DNA of 5,429 nucleotides. Source: Chloroflexota bacterium (GTDB taxonomy: Bacteria > Chloroflexota > Limnocylindria > Limnocylindrales > CSP1-4). Positions 1 through 5,429 of this stretch are shown here, one piece after another (the first letter of the stretch is position 1; each line of letters starts with the position of its first letter). Location: assembly GCA_021789355.1 (NCBI GenBank), contig JAJYJR010000436.1, forward strand, positions 1-5,429, written 5' to 3'. A program made the translations under genes and the position numbers. The notes beneath the pieces are model-generated. The model was not told where the DNA came from. It made no database searches and worked only from the letters and a program-made list of their open reading frames with translations.

Positions 1-835
1 GGTAGGAGAGCCGGATCACCCGGTCCAGGCTCGACTCGCGCAGGCCCAGCTCGGCCATGAATGCCGCCGCATCGTCCGGCTCCAGCTCGCCGATCTCCAT
101 CTCCACCTTCGCGGAGAGGGCGTCGACGAGCGTGTCGTGGTGCCGGTACCGCTCCGCGATCCCCGCCACGAAATCGGACTCCCGGGGCAGGTCCGACTCG
201 CCGATGTTCATGAGCACCAGCACGGGCTTCTCCGTGAGGAACCGGAAGCCGCGGAGGATCTTCGCCTCGGAGTCGTCGAGCCCCAGGTCCCGCACGGGCG
301 TGCCGTCCTGCAGCCCCGGCAGCACCCGTTCGAGGATCGCGAGCTCGCGATCGTTCGCCTCCCGTTCCGCCGGCGTGCCGTGGTGCCCCTGCGTCCGCAG
401 CCGCTCGACGCGCTTCTCCACCACGGCGAGATCTGCCAGGATCAGTTCCAGGTCCAGGCGTTCGAGGTCCCGCCACGGATCCACCGAGCCGTCAGGATGC
501 GGGATCCCCGGGTCGTCGAAGGCGCGCACCACATGCAGAAGGGCGTCCGCGTTGCGCAGGCGGGCGAGCTGGTCGGCGGGCATGTCGTTGGCCCCGCCGC
601 CGCCCTCGCCGGCACGCGGAGGGGCGGGCAGATCGACGTAGGTGACGTCCGCGTGCACCTCGCGCCTGGGATGGAAAAGCTGGGTCAGCGCCGTCAGCCG
701 CTCGTCGGGCACCTTCACGACGCCGACGTTCACGACCGCTCCGCCGTAGCCGCCGGTCTGTGCGTGGCCCCTTGTGAGCGTGTTGAAGACCGTCGACTTG
801 CCGGAGCCCTCCAGCCCAATGATCGCGATCTGCAT
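1..835 (-). CDS. ychF: YchF/DUF933-family P-loop NTPase, 3' end cut by the window edge
   Basis: This is the N-terminal 278 residues of an Obg-related, YchF-type nucleotide hydrolase, a cytosolic family that binds ribosomes or nucleic acid and in which many members prefer ATP over GTP. Seen: a P-loop at residues 7-14 (GLEGSGKS, Lys13), the family-like stretch with VNVGVVKVPDERL at about 35-47, a YVDLP strand at 66-70, a conserved-looking ADALLHVVRAFDDP segment at 97-109, a charged helical (coiled-coil) insert at about 120-170, and N210-I-G-E213 where YchF proteins have NxxE instead of the GTPase NKxD. The last is what supports YchF and ATP use. The C-terminal TGS domain (roughly 80 residues) lies beyond the left edge. 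The P-loop differs from the NVGKS form of E. coli YchF and resembles a divergent bacterial subfamily. The switch-II glycine of DxxG appears to be Ala71. The ATG at 835 is chosen because the P-loop must start within a few residues of it. It has no Shine-Dalgarno sequence. It starts 45 nt after the dehydrogenase stop. Confidence 0.
   Translation of the reverse strand, partial: MQIAIIGLEGSGKSTVFNTLTRGHAQTGGYGGAVVNVGVVKVPDERLTALTQLFHPRREVHADVTYVDLPAPPRAGEGGGGANDMPADQLARLRNADALLHVVRAFDDPGIPHPDGSVDPWRDLERLDLELILADLAVVEKRVERLRTQGHHGTPAEREANDRELAILERVLPGLQDGTPVRDLGLDDSEAKILRGFRFLTEKPVLVLMNIGESDLPRESDFVAGIAERYRHHDTLVDALSAKVEMEIGELEPDDAAAFMAELGLRESSLDRVIRLSY
335..352. repeat. Perfect 18-bp palindrome inside ychF
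   Basis: GATCGCGAGCTCGCGATC is identical to its reverse complement over 18 bases. The bases flanking it do not pair. It encodes part of the helical insert of YchF (about residues 162-167), so coding constraint and GC-rich codon use may explain it. It could also be a binding site or a small cruciform, but nothing nearby supports a specific role. Confidence 0.
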
Positions 836-841
836 GAGCCA

Positions 842-847
842 AGCGTA
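842..847 (-). promoter_or_regulatory. Putative -10 element for a leaderless ychF transcript
   Basis: Read on the minus strand, the hexamer TACGCT fits TANNNT and ends 6 nt before the ychF ATG at 835. Transcription from such an element would begin at or next to the start codon. No purine-rich ribosome binding site is seen at usable spacing, and no recognisable -35 box lies 16-18 nt upstream. The 45-nt gap to the dehydrogenase is the longest non-coding stretch in the window. Prediction from pattern only. Confidence 0.
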
Positions 848-880
848 ACGGCTCCGCAGGCCCTCGGCGGGCCGCTCCGG

Positions 881-1939
881 TCAGTACCCGGAGCCGAGGT
901 CCACGACGTTGTGCAGCGGTTCGCCGCGCACGTGGCGCCCGAGGTTCGCAAGGAACACCGCGATGCTGCGCTCACGGACGCGGTCGCTCGCCCAGCTGGT
1001 GTGGGGCGTCACGATCACGTTGGGAAGCCCGTAGAAGGGCGACGTCCCGGTGAGCGGCTCGTCGCGGAACGTGTCCAGCACCGCGCCACCGAGCGGACCC
1101 TGGCGGAGCGCCCGTATCAGTGCCGGCTCGTCCACGAGACGCCCCCTGGCAACGTTGATCAGCCACGCGCCTGGTCGCATGGCCGCGAGCGCGGCCTCGT
1201 CGATCAGCGCCTCGGTCCCGGTGGTGAGCGGCACCGCGAGCACCACGAAGTCGCTCTGGCCGAGCAGCTCGTGCAGCCCGGATGGCGGCAGCACGAGATC
1301 GGCCCTGGGCGGCAGCGGGAGCGGATCCTCGTCGATCGTGGGTTCGGTGTCCACGCCCCGCTCCGGGTGGCGGCGGATCGCCACCACGCGCGCCCCGACC
1401 GCCCCCGCGTACGACGCGACCGCGCGCCCGATCGACCCGAACCCCACGATTCCCACCGTCAGGTCCCGCAGCTCCTGCCCCTGCAGCGGCTGCCAGGTTC
1501 GCTCCCGCTGGAGGTCGAGCAGCGCCGGGAGCCGCCGGGCGGTCGCCAGCATCATCATCAGCACGTATTCGGCGATCGGCCGGCTGAAGACCCCGCGCCC
1601 GTTGGTGACCACGATCCCGCGCTCGAGCGTCGTCGGGGTCAGCACCTGCTCCACCCCCACCGACGCGGAGTGGATCCAGTGCACCAGCGGTGCCCGGGAC
1701 AGCACGCGCTCGAGGGTCTCGCGACCCAGGCCGCTGCCGCGGAGGAGCACCTCGACATCGTCGAGCGGTCCGTCCGCGGAGCCGTCCGGAGCCACCGACA
1801 CGAGGCGCGTGCACGGGGCCGCCACGCGGATCCGGTCGAGGTCCTCGGGGCCGTATCTCGACCACAGGATAGGCGAGATCGCGATCGCGGCCGGCACGCC
1901 GCCGGCGCGGGAGCCACGGCCCGGGCGAGGGTCGGTCAC
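881..1939 (-). CDS. D-2-hydroxyacid dehydrogenase (2-ketoacid reductase), NADP-type dinucleotide fold
   Basis: A cytosolic oxidoreductase of 352 residues in the D-isomer-specific 2-hydroxyacid dehydrogenase family, which interconverts 2-oxoacids and D-2-hydroxyacids with NAD(P)H. Seen: an N-terminal substrate-binding half with HSASVGVE (90-97) and TNGRGVFSRPIAEYVL (112-127); the Rossmann motif GFGSIG at 166-171; and the catalytic triad Arg265 (in NVARGRLVDE), Glu294 (in FRDEPL) and His313 (in TPHTS). The residues after the second beta strand are Arg189-Arg190 rather than an acidic residue, which in this family favours NADP(H), as in glyoxylate/hydroxypyruvate reductases. The length fits the family without the ACT domain of SerA, so 3-phosphoglycerate dehydrogenase is less likely. 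The GTG at 1939 overlaps the upstream TGA by 4 nt (GTGA) and has a good ribosome binding site. A second GTG at 1897 is possible but lacks one. The exact substrate cannot be told from sequence. Confidence 0.
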   Translation of the reverse strand: MTDPRPGRGSRAGGVPAAIAISPILWSRYGPEDLDRIRVAAPCTRLVSVAPDGSADGPLDDVEVLLRGSGLGRETLERVLSRAPLVHWIHSASVGVEQVLTPTTLERGIVVTNGRGVFSRPIAEYVLMMMLATARRLPALLDLQRERTWQPLQGQELRDLTVGIVGFGSIGRAVASYAGAVGARVVAIRRHPERGVDTEPTIDEDPLPLPPRADLVLPPSGLHELLGQSDFVVLAVPLTTGTEALIDEAALAAMRPGAWLINVARGRLVDEPALIRALRQGPLGGAVLDTFRDEPLTGTSPFYGLPNVIVTPHTSWASDRVRERSIAVFLANLGRHVRGEPLHNVVDLGSGY

Positions 1940-3171
1940 GCCGTCGCCCCTCCGGCGAGACCGACCACGCGCCGCACCCACGCGCCTGGGTCGCCCAGCT
2001 CCGACTCGGACGGGAGCGACTCCGGTCCGTTCCAGAGCCGGGCCACCGCGCCCGGACCGGCCGCCGCCGCCACGCCCGCCACGAACCGCTCGCCGCGCCG
2101 GTACTGCGCGAGCTTCAGGTCCATGCCCATCAGCCGGGACACGATCCCGTCGAGGCCGCGGCGGGGCTGGCTGCGGCGCGCCTCGAACCGTTCGCGCAGC
2201 AGCGCGACGTCGGGCAGGAACGACGCGCCCACGCGGTCCATCACCCAGTCCCCGAAGCCTTCGAGCAGGCTCATCAGCGTCTGCGTCTCGCGGAAGATCT
2301 GGCGCTGCTCGGGATCGAGCAGACTCTCCAGGAGGCCGCCTCCGTCCCGCGTGCGCCACCGGCGCACTAGCTGGCCCAGCCCGTCCACGCCCAGCAGCCT
2401 GGAATCGTCGATGAAGCCGGCGATCTGACGCTCCATCCGTTCGGCAAGGTACGGCCGCAGCCAGGGGTGCGCCTCGAACTCGAAGGCGTGCGTCGTCTCG
2501 TGGAGCGCGACCCAGACGCGGAAGTCCTCGACCGGGACCCGCAGCGACTGAGCTGTGGCCCGGATGTTCTCCTCGACGAACAGCAGCTGCCCCGGGCGAG
2601 CCTCGGCCGAGAGCAGCGCGATGTCGTACTGGCCCAGCACCCGCGTCCCCAGGTACCCAAGCACAAATGCGATCTGCCGGGTCGCGAGGGCGCGGTTCAT
2701 CAGCGCCGCGAGCCCCTCCCCCAGGTTCCCCTCGTGCGGGCGCAGCCGCTCTCCGAGGGCGTCCTCGATGTGCCCGTACAGCTGGCGGAACGCCACGAGG
2801 TTCGCGCGGGCCCAGTCCGCGCGGCTCACGGCGGCATGCCGCTCGACGACGCCCGGCAGGGGCGTGCCAAGCTCGGCCTCGAGCGCGGGCACGATGCGCC
2901 GCATGGCCTCGTCGTAGCTCGCGCTCGCCTGACCGATCGCCGACGGATCCAGGGAGCCCGGCACTCGCGCCAGGTGGGCCGCGGCCAGGCGTTCGGCTCT
3001 CGGCCAGTCAACCAGCCCGCCGCGGGCGATCCGCTGCACCCGCCGGTTGAGATACGCGACGCCGAACCCCGCGAGCGCCCCCACCAGCACGCCGGCCCGC
3101 CAGCCCCAGTCGCGATCCGGCCCGGACCCGCCGGTTCCCGGCGCCCGTCCCGGCGTCGCGCGCGCCATCAT
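1936..3171 (-). CDS. Zinc-dependent metalloprotease-like protein, F420-associated (DUF2342-like) zincin family, N-terminal membrane segment
   Basis: A 411-residue zincin-like protein of the family named 'coenzyme F420 biosynthesis-associated' or DUF2342; the family's true substrate is unknown. Seen: an Ala/Gly-rich hydrophobic stretch at about 26-41 followed by Asn-Arg-Arg, which looks like a single membrane anchor; a GLVDWPRAERLAA segment at 52-64 that begins the conserved domain; LYGHIEDAL at 131-139; LGQYDIALL at 179-187; the metal-binding helix HETTH (His224, Glu225, His228) followed by FEFEAHPWL; and LMSLLEGFGDWVMDRVG at 299-315, whose Glu304 is a plausible third metal ligand. The HExxH motif and these blocks make the family call firm; enzymatic activity is inferred. 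The start is one of two adjacent ATGs: 3171 overlaps the murI stop (ATGA), while 3168 has better spacing (7 nt) from an AGAGG site. The gene is coupled to murI before it and to the dehydrogenase after it. No F420 biosynthesis gene is in view. Confidence 0.
   Translation of the reverse strand: MMARATPGRAPGTGGSGPDRDWGWRAGVLVGALAGFGVAYLNRRVQRIARGGLVDWPRAERLAAAHLARVPGSLDPSAIGQASASYDEAMRRIVPALEAELGTPLPGVVERHAAVSRADWARANLVAFRQLYGHIEDALGERLRPHEGNLGEGLAALMNRALATRQIAFVLGYLGTRVLGQYDIALLSAEARPGQLLFVEENIRATAQSLRVPVEDFRVWVALHETTHAFEFEAHPWLRPYLAERMERQIAGFIDDSRLLGVDGLGQLVRRWRTRDGGGLLESLLDPEQRQIFRETQTLMSLLEGFGDWVMDRVGASFLPDVALLRERFEARRSQPRRGLDGIVSRLMGMDLKLAQYRRGERFVAGVAAAAGPGAVARLWNGPESLPSESELGDPGAWVRRVVGLAGGATA
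1947..1953 (-). promoter_or_regulatory. Ribosome binding site deciding the dehydrogenase start
   Basis: Minus-strand GGAGGGG lies 7 nt before the GTG at 1939, inside the last codons of the metalloprotease gene. It supports the 352-residue product over a much longer reading of the same frame that would run into the upstream gene. Together with the GTGA overlap it points to coupled translation. Confidence 0.
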
Positions 3172-4025
3172 GCCGCCTCTGGCACCACCACAGGCTCGAC
3201 GGTCGCGAACTCCGCGCCGAACAGCGTCGCCGCGGTGGAGCGGAACCTGGCGACGTCGCCGGTCGTGAACTGCAGGTGGACCGGTTGCCCGCCGGCCGGC
3301 GCACCCAGCTCGTTGACCGCGAGCAGCTCGGCGAGCACGCTGGCCGTCGCCGGCGCCGAGTCGATCACGGCCACACCGTCTCCCACGGCGGCCCGGATGG
3401 GGCCGGCCAGCAGCGGGTAGTGCGTGCACCCCAGGAGCAGCGTGTCGATGCGGGCGTCCGACGGCAGAGGGAACACCCATTCGCCGTCCGCGGCGCGGCT
3501 CCCCAGCAGCGGCGCGACGGCACGGCGCACGGCCTCGTCGACGTCCGCGCCGCGGAGCCGGCCGGCCTCGACGAGGGGCACCAGCTCGGGCGTCGCGTGC
3601 TCGTACACCTCCACGAAGGGGTTCTCGTCCTTGATCGCGTGGAAGTACGCGTGGGACCGGATCGTCGCGGGCGTCGCGATGACACCCACGCTCCGCGTCC
3701 GCGTCGCCAGCGCGGCGGCCGTCGCCCCGGGGCGCACCACGCCGATGATGGGAACGTCGTACCGGCGGCGCAGGTCGGGCAGCGCCACCGACGTGGTCGT
3801 GTTGCAGGCGACCACGATCGCCTTGACGTCGCGCCGCGACAGCTCATCCAGGCACTCGACGCTGAACCGCCGCACCTCGTCGTCGGGACGGGTCCCGTAC
3901 GGCGCCCGCCCGTTGTCGCCGAGATAGATCGTCGACTCCCCCGGCAGGCGGCGCACGACCTCCCGGAGCACCGTGAGTCCGCCGACGCCGGAGTCGAACA
4001 GCCCGATCGGGCGCGCGTCCGCCAT
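3168..4025 (-). CDS. murI: Glutamate racemase
   Basis: Cytosolic cofactor-independent racemase that converts L-glutamate to D-glutamate, the substrate of MurD in peptidoglycan precursor synthesis. Seen in 285 residues, the usual length: FDSGVGGL at 10-17 (Asp11, Ser12), YLGDNGRAPYG at 34-44, the first catalytic cysteine Cys74 in VACNTTTSVAL, the GVIATPATIRS block at 114-124, and the second catalytic cysteine Cys200 in LLGCTHYPLL. Both acid/base cysteines and the substrate-binding residues are intact, so the enzyme should be active. The VPLVEAG motif at 149-155 is preceded by HATPEL, where many family members have ACPLF. The ATG at 4025 is 3 nt after the stop of the CpaE-like gene and has no clear ribosome binding site, suggesting reinitiation by ribosomes ending the upstream gene. 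The 3' end overlaps the metalloprotease start by 4 nt. The product implies a peptidoglycan-containing cell. Confidence 0.
   Translation of the reverse strand: MADARPIGLFDSGVGGLTVLREVVRRLPGESTIYLGDNGRAPYGTRPDDEVRRFSVECLDELSRRDVKAIVVACNTTTSVALPDLRRRYDVPIIGVVRPGATAAALATRTRSVGVIATPATIRSHAYFHAIKDENPFVEVYEHATPELVPLVEAGRLRGADVDEAVRRAVAPLLGSRAADGEWVFPLPSDARIDTLLLGCTHYPLLAGPIRAAVGDGVAVIDSAPATASVLAELLAVNELGAPAGGQPVHLQFTTGDVARFRSTAATLFGAEFATVEPVVVPEAA
3176..3180 (-). promoter_or_regulatory. Ribosome binding site for the metalloprotease gene
   Basis: Minus-strand AGAGG lies within the final codons of murI, 4 nt before the first ATG (3171) and 7 nt before the second (3168). The spacing favours the second ATG slightly; the products differ by one Met only. 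Confidence 0.
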
Positions 4026-4028
4026 GGC

Positions 4029-5174
4029 TCAGGCGCGTGCCGCGACGGGCCGGCGGGACGGCAGGAGCGCCTCAGCCATGCGGCGCATGTCGCCGCTGAT
4101 CCTCGCGTCGGGCGCGGCGAGGACGAAGGGCACGCCCTGGTTGTTCGCCTCGACCACGAGGCGGCCGTCGCTCACGATCGAGTGCTCGGGGCTGCGCCCG
4201 ATCGCGGCCTGGATCACGGCGGGGTCGAGGCCACCCTGCGAGTCCGCGCGGTTCAGCACGTACTGGATCTTCGACGGCGGGTAGCCGATCGCGCGGAAGG
4301 TCTCCGCCACCGAGACCGTGTTGCGGATCGTGGTGGAGTCGTAGGTGAGGACCTGCAGGATGACGTCCGCGGCGTCCAGGAATGCCAGGGTCAGGTCGCT
4401 CAGGCTCGTCGCGTTGTCGACGACGGTCACCTGGTACACGCGCCGGAGCAGCGAAAGGACCTTCTCGATGTCCCGCGGCGTCACCATGTCGGCCATCTCG
4501 ATGCGGGGCGGAGCCAGCAGGATGTCGATCCCGGACGGGTCGCGCCAGAGCACGTCGGCCAGGTCGGTCTCCTGGATCCGATCGGTGGGAAGGTCGATGA
4601 TCGACGGAACGTCCGGCGGCACCTTGAGCAGCGCGCGCAGGTCGCCGAACTGGAGGCTCCCGTCGACCAGCACGGTGCGGGCTCCAAGGTGCTGCTGGAT
4701 CGCGACCGCAAGGTTGAACGCCAGCGTGGTCTTCCCCACGCCGCCCTTGGGGGCGAAGACGCCGAACAGGACCGACGAGGAAGAGGGGTCCCGCGACTGC
4801 TGGGCCTGGAACGTGTTCTGCAGCAGGTTGATGAACTCGTAGCCCGTGAACGGCATGGAAAGGACGGCGTCGATCCCCCGGTCGCGATCGGGTGTCACGG
4901 GGTGCTGCGGCACGGTGATCAGCAGGATGGCCGGCGGCAGGCCCGCGCGGCGCAGCTGCGCGGCGAGCTCGAGGCCGCCCACCCTGCCCTGCAGCAGCGC
5001 GTCGACCACCACGATGTCGGGGCGCTGCTGGACCACCTGGTCCGCGACGGTCCGCCCGTCGTGCAGGATGTCGAGCAGCTTCACCCGCGGGCTGCTGCTC
5101 ACGAGCCCTCGCACGTACTGCGCCACCTGGGGAACGTCCTCGACGACGAGCAGGCGGATCTGGTCGGTGGGCAC
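4029..5174 (-). CDS. CpaE/TadZ-like protein: receiver domain fused to a MinD/ParA-type ATPase
   Basis: A 381-residue two-domain protein. Residues 5-122 form a response-regulator receiver fold with the acidic pair Glu12-Asp13, the phospho-acceptor candidate Asp58 (IVVVDALL) and Thr87 (LLIT), but Met107 stands where the conserved lysine before proline is expected (SMPF). A Ser-rich linker (126-134) leads to a deviant Walker A ATPase: APKGGVGKTT at 141-150 with signature Lys143 and Lys148, the Walker A' Asp171 in VDGSLQFGD, and the Walker B Asp253 in VTVVDNA. The DxxLQFGD block is typical of CpaE/TadZ, which in known systems mark the pole or site of Tad/Flp pilus assembly at the inner membrane face. 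No other tad gene (secretin, TadA ATPase, TadB/C, pilin) is in the window, so the pilus role is only inferred; an orphan regulator or positioning ATPase is the alternative. The start is GTG at 5174, the only start codon preceding the first receiver strand; it has no Shine-Dalgarno sequence. Confidence 0.
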   Translation of the reverse strand: MPTDQIRLLVVEDVPQVAQYVRGLVSSSPRVKLLDILHDGRTVADQVVQQRPDIVVVDALLQGRVGGLELAAQLRRAGLPPAILLITVPQHPVTPDRDRGIDAVLSMPFTGYEFINLLQNTFQAQQSRDPSSSSVLFGVFAPKGGVGKTTLAFNLAVAIQQHLGARTVLVDGSLQFGDLRALLKVPPDVPSIIDLPTDRIQETDLADVLWRDPSGIDILLAPPRIEMADMVTPRDIEKVLSLLRRVYQVTVVDNATSLSDLTLAFLDAADVILQVLTYDSTTIRNTVSVAETFRAIGYPPSKIQYVLNRADSQGGLDPAVIQAAIGRSPEHSIVSDGRLVVEANNQGVPFVLAAPDARISGDMRRMAEALLPSRRPVAARA

Positions 5175-5181
5175 GATGGCG

Positions 5182-5187
5182 ACTATA
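5182..5187 (-). promoter_or_regulatory. Putative -10 element for a leaderless cpaE-like transcript
   Basis: Minus-strand TATAGT, a close match to the bacterial -10 consensus, ends 7 nt before the GTG at 5174, so a transcript would begin at about the start codon. It contains the TAG stop of the upstream methyltransferase gene. No convincing -35 hexamer is seen 17 nt upstream, and no ribosome binding site lies between. This AT-rich hexamer stands out in very GC-rich surroundings. Pattern-based prediction. Confidence 0.
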
Positions 5188-5429
5188 CCAAGCCGGCCAC
5201 CAGCACCACGCGAGCCGAGCCCGGGCCGAACGGGGCCAGGTCGTGGTCGCCGCCGAGCTCCTCCACCGCCAGCCCCGCGTCGGAGGCGGCGCGCACGAGT
5301 TCGGCCGCGCTCGTCAGGTGGAGCACATCGCGGCGAAGGTGCCGGGTCACCGGTCCGCCCGCCACCGGCGAGGCCTCGAAGATCGAAGTGAGCTCGAGCC
5401 GCCGGGTGGCCGGGTCGTATGAGGCGCTG
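5183..5429 (-). CDS. Probable class I SAM-dependent methyltransferase, C-terminal fragment (5' end outside the window)
   Basis: An open frame enters from the right edge and ends at a TAG at 5185-5183, giving the last 81 residues. It reads YDPATRRLELTSIFE, then a basic turn with RHLRRDVLHLTSAAELVRAASDAGLAVEELGGDHDLAPF, ending in SARVVLVAGLV. The order (beta strand, 'helix with LTSAAEL..AGL.VEEL.GD', closing strand 'ARVVLVA') is what the C-terminal part of small-molecule class I methyltransferases looks like. The SAM-binding motifs would lie outside the window, so neither cofactor binding nor substrate can be checked. The frame is coding in style (GC-rich third positions, no stops) and same-strand with all neighbours. 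The 8-nt gap to the CpaE-like gene leaves room for no terminator. The identity is moderate confidence; that it is a real gene end is more certain. Confidence 0.
   Translation of the reverse strand, partial: SASYDPATRRLELTSIFEASPVAGGPVTRHLRRDVLHLTSAAELVRAASDAGLAVEELGGDHDLAPFGPGSARVVLVAGLV

Noticed and set aside
859..873. Hairpin GGCCC-loop-GGGCC after the dehydrogenase stop as a terminator
   Set aside because: The stem is only 5 bp with no T-run after it on the minus strand; it is not enough for an intrinsic terminator.
1549..1560. Short CATCAT-type trinucleotide run
   Set aside because: It encodes three consecutive Met residues (128-130) in a conserved helix of the dehydrogenase; too short to be a repeat feature.
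881..2359. A 492-residue version of the dehydrogenase with a 140-residue N-terminal extension
   Set aside because: The extension is Arg/Ala/Gly-rich, overlaps the metalloprotease coding region, and the GTG at 1939 has a good ribosome binding site and the usual family start.
1050..2414. A 454-codon plus-strand open frame, Ser/Arg/Pro-rich
   Set aside because: Antisense shadow of the dehydrogenase and metalloprotease; low-complexity composition and no motifs.
137..2428. A 763-codon open frame on the plus strand opposite ychF, the dehydrogenase and part of the metalloprotease
   Set aside because: The translation is Arg/His/Pro-rich with no fold-like pattern, spans three well-supported minus-strand genes and their junctions, and is the kind of antisense frame that stays open in GC-rich DNA.
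1936..3480. A 514-residue version of the metalloprotease starting inside murI
   Set aside because: The extra 103 residues are an out-of-frame reading of murI; the ATG pair at 3171/3168 has an ATGA overlap and a ribosome binding site.
4029..5174. Call as a septum-site MinD or chromosome-partition ParA
   Set aside because: The N-terminal receiver domain and the DGSLQFGD block fit CpaE/TadZ better, and no minC/minE or parB is adjacent.
1..5429. Mobile element, CRISPR array, tRNA or defence system
   Set aside because: No transposase or integrase genes, terminal or regularly spaced repeats, or cloverleaf-like sequences were seen; all the space is filled by same-strand housekeeping-type genes of similar composition.

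Overview
The window is a compact, very GC-rich stretch of bacterial chromosome in which every supported gene lies on the minus strand. I read it as right to left: the 3' end of a probable SAM-dependent methyltransferase, a CpaE/TadZ-like receiver-ATPase, glutamate racemase (murI), a zincin-type metalloprotease of the 'coenzyme F420 biosynthesis-associated' (DUF2342-like) family, a D-2-hydroxyacid dehydrogenase, and the 5' part of a YchF-family P-loop NTPase cut by the left edge. There are no RNA genes, CRISPR arrays, insertion sequences or phage genes, and no gene-free stretch over 50 bases.

Organism: high GC, GTG starts, the F420-associated zincin next to murI, an orphan receiver-ParA ATPase and the GSGKS-type YchF variant together suggest a high-GC Chloroflexota/Thermomicrobia-like or related terrabacterial lineage, perhaps from a metagenome. 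This is an inference from gene content and protein style, not a sequence match.

Layout and expression: cpaE-like (5174-4029), murI (4025-3168), metalloprotease (3171-1936) and dehydrogenase (1939-881) form one tight unit. The spacings are 3 nt, a 4-nt ATGA overlap and a 4-nt GTGA overlap, so co-transcription and translational coupling are likely. The two genes that follow a real junction, cpaE-like and ychF, lack a Shine-Dalgarno sequence. Each instead has a TANNNT -10-like hexamer ending 6-7 nt before its start codon, the arrangement expected for leaderless mRNAs. The two overlapped genes carry purine-rich ribosome binding sites inside the preceding gene.

Functionally the unit is mixed: cell-wall precursor supply (MurI makes D-glutamate), a probably membrane-tethered protease-like protein, a 2-ketoacid/2-hydroxyacid oxidoreductase and a localisation or regulation ATPase. 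I see no mobile or defence system. The points most worth a second look are the paired leaderless-type promoters, the receiver domain without its conserved lysine, the altered switch motif in YchF, and the membrane-anchored F420-associated zincin beside murI.
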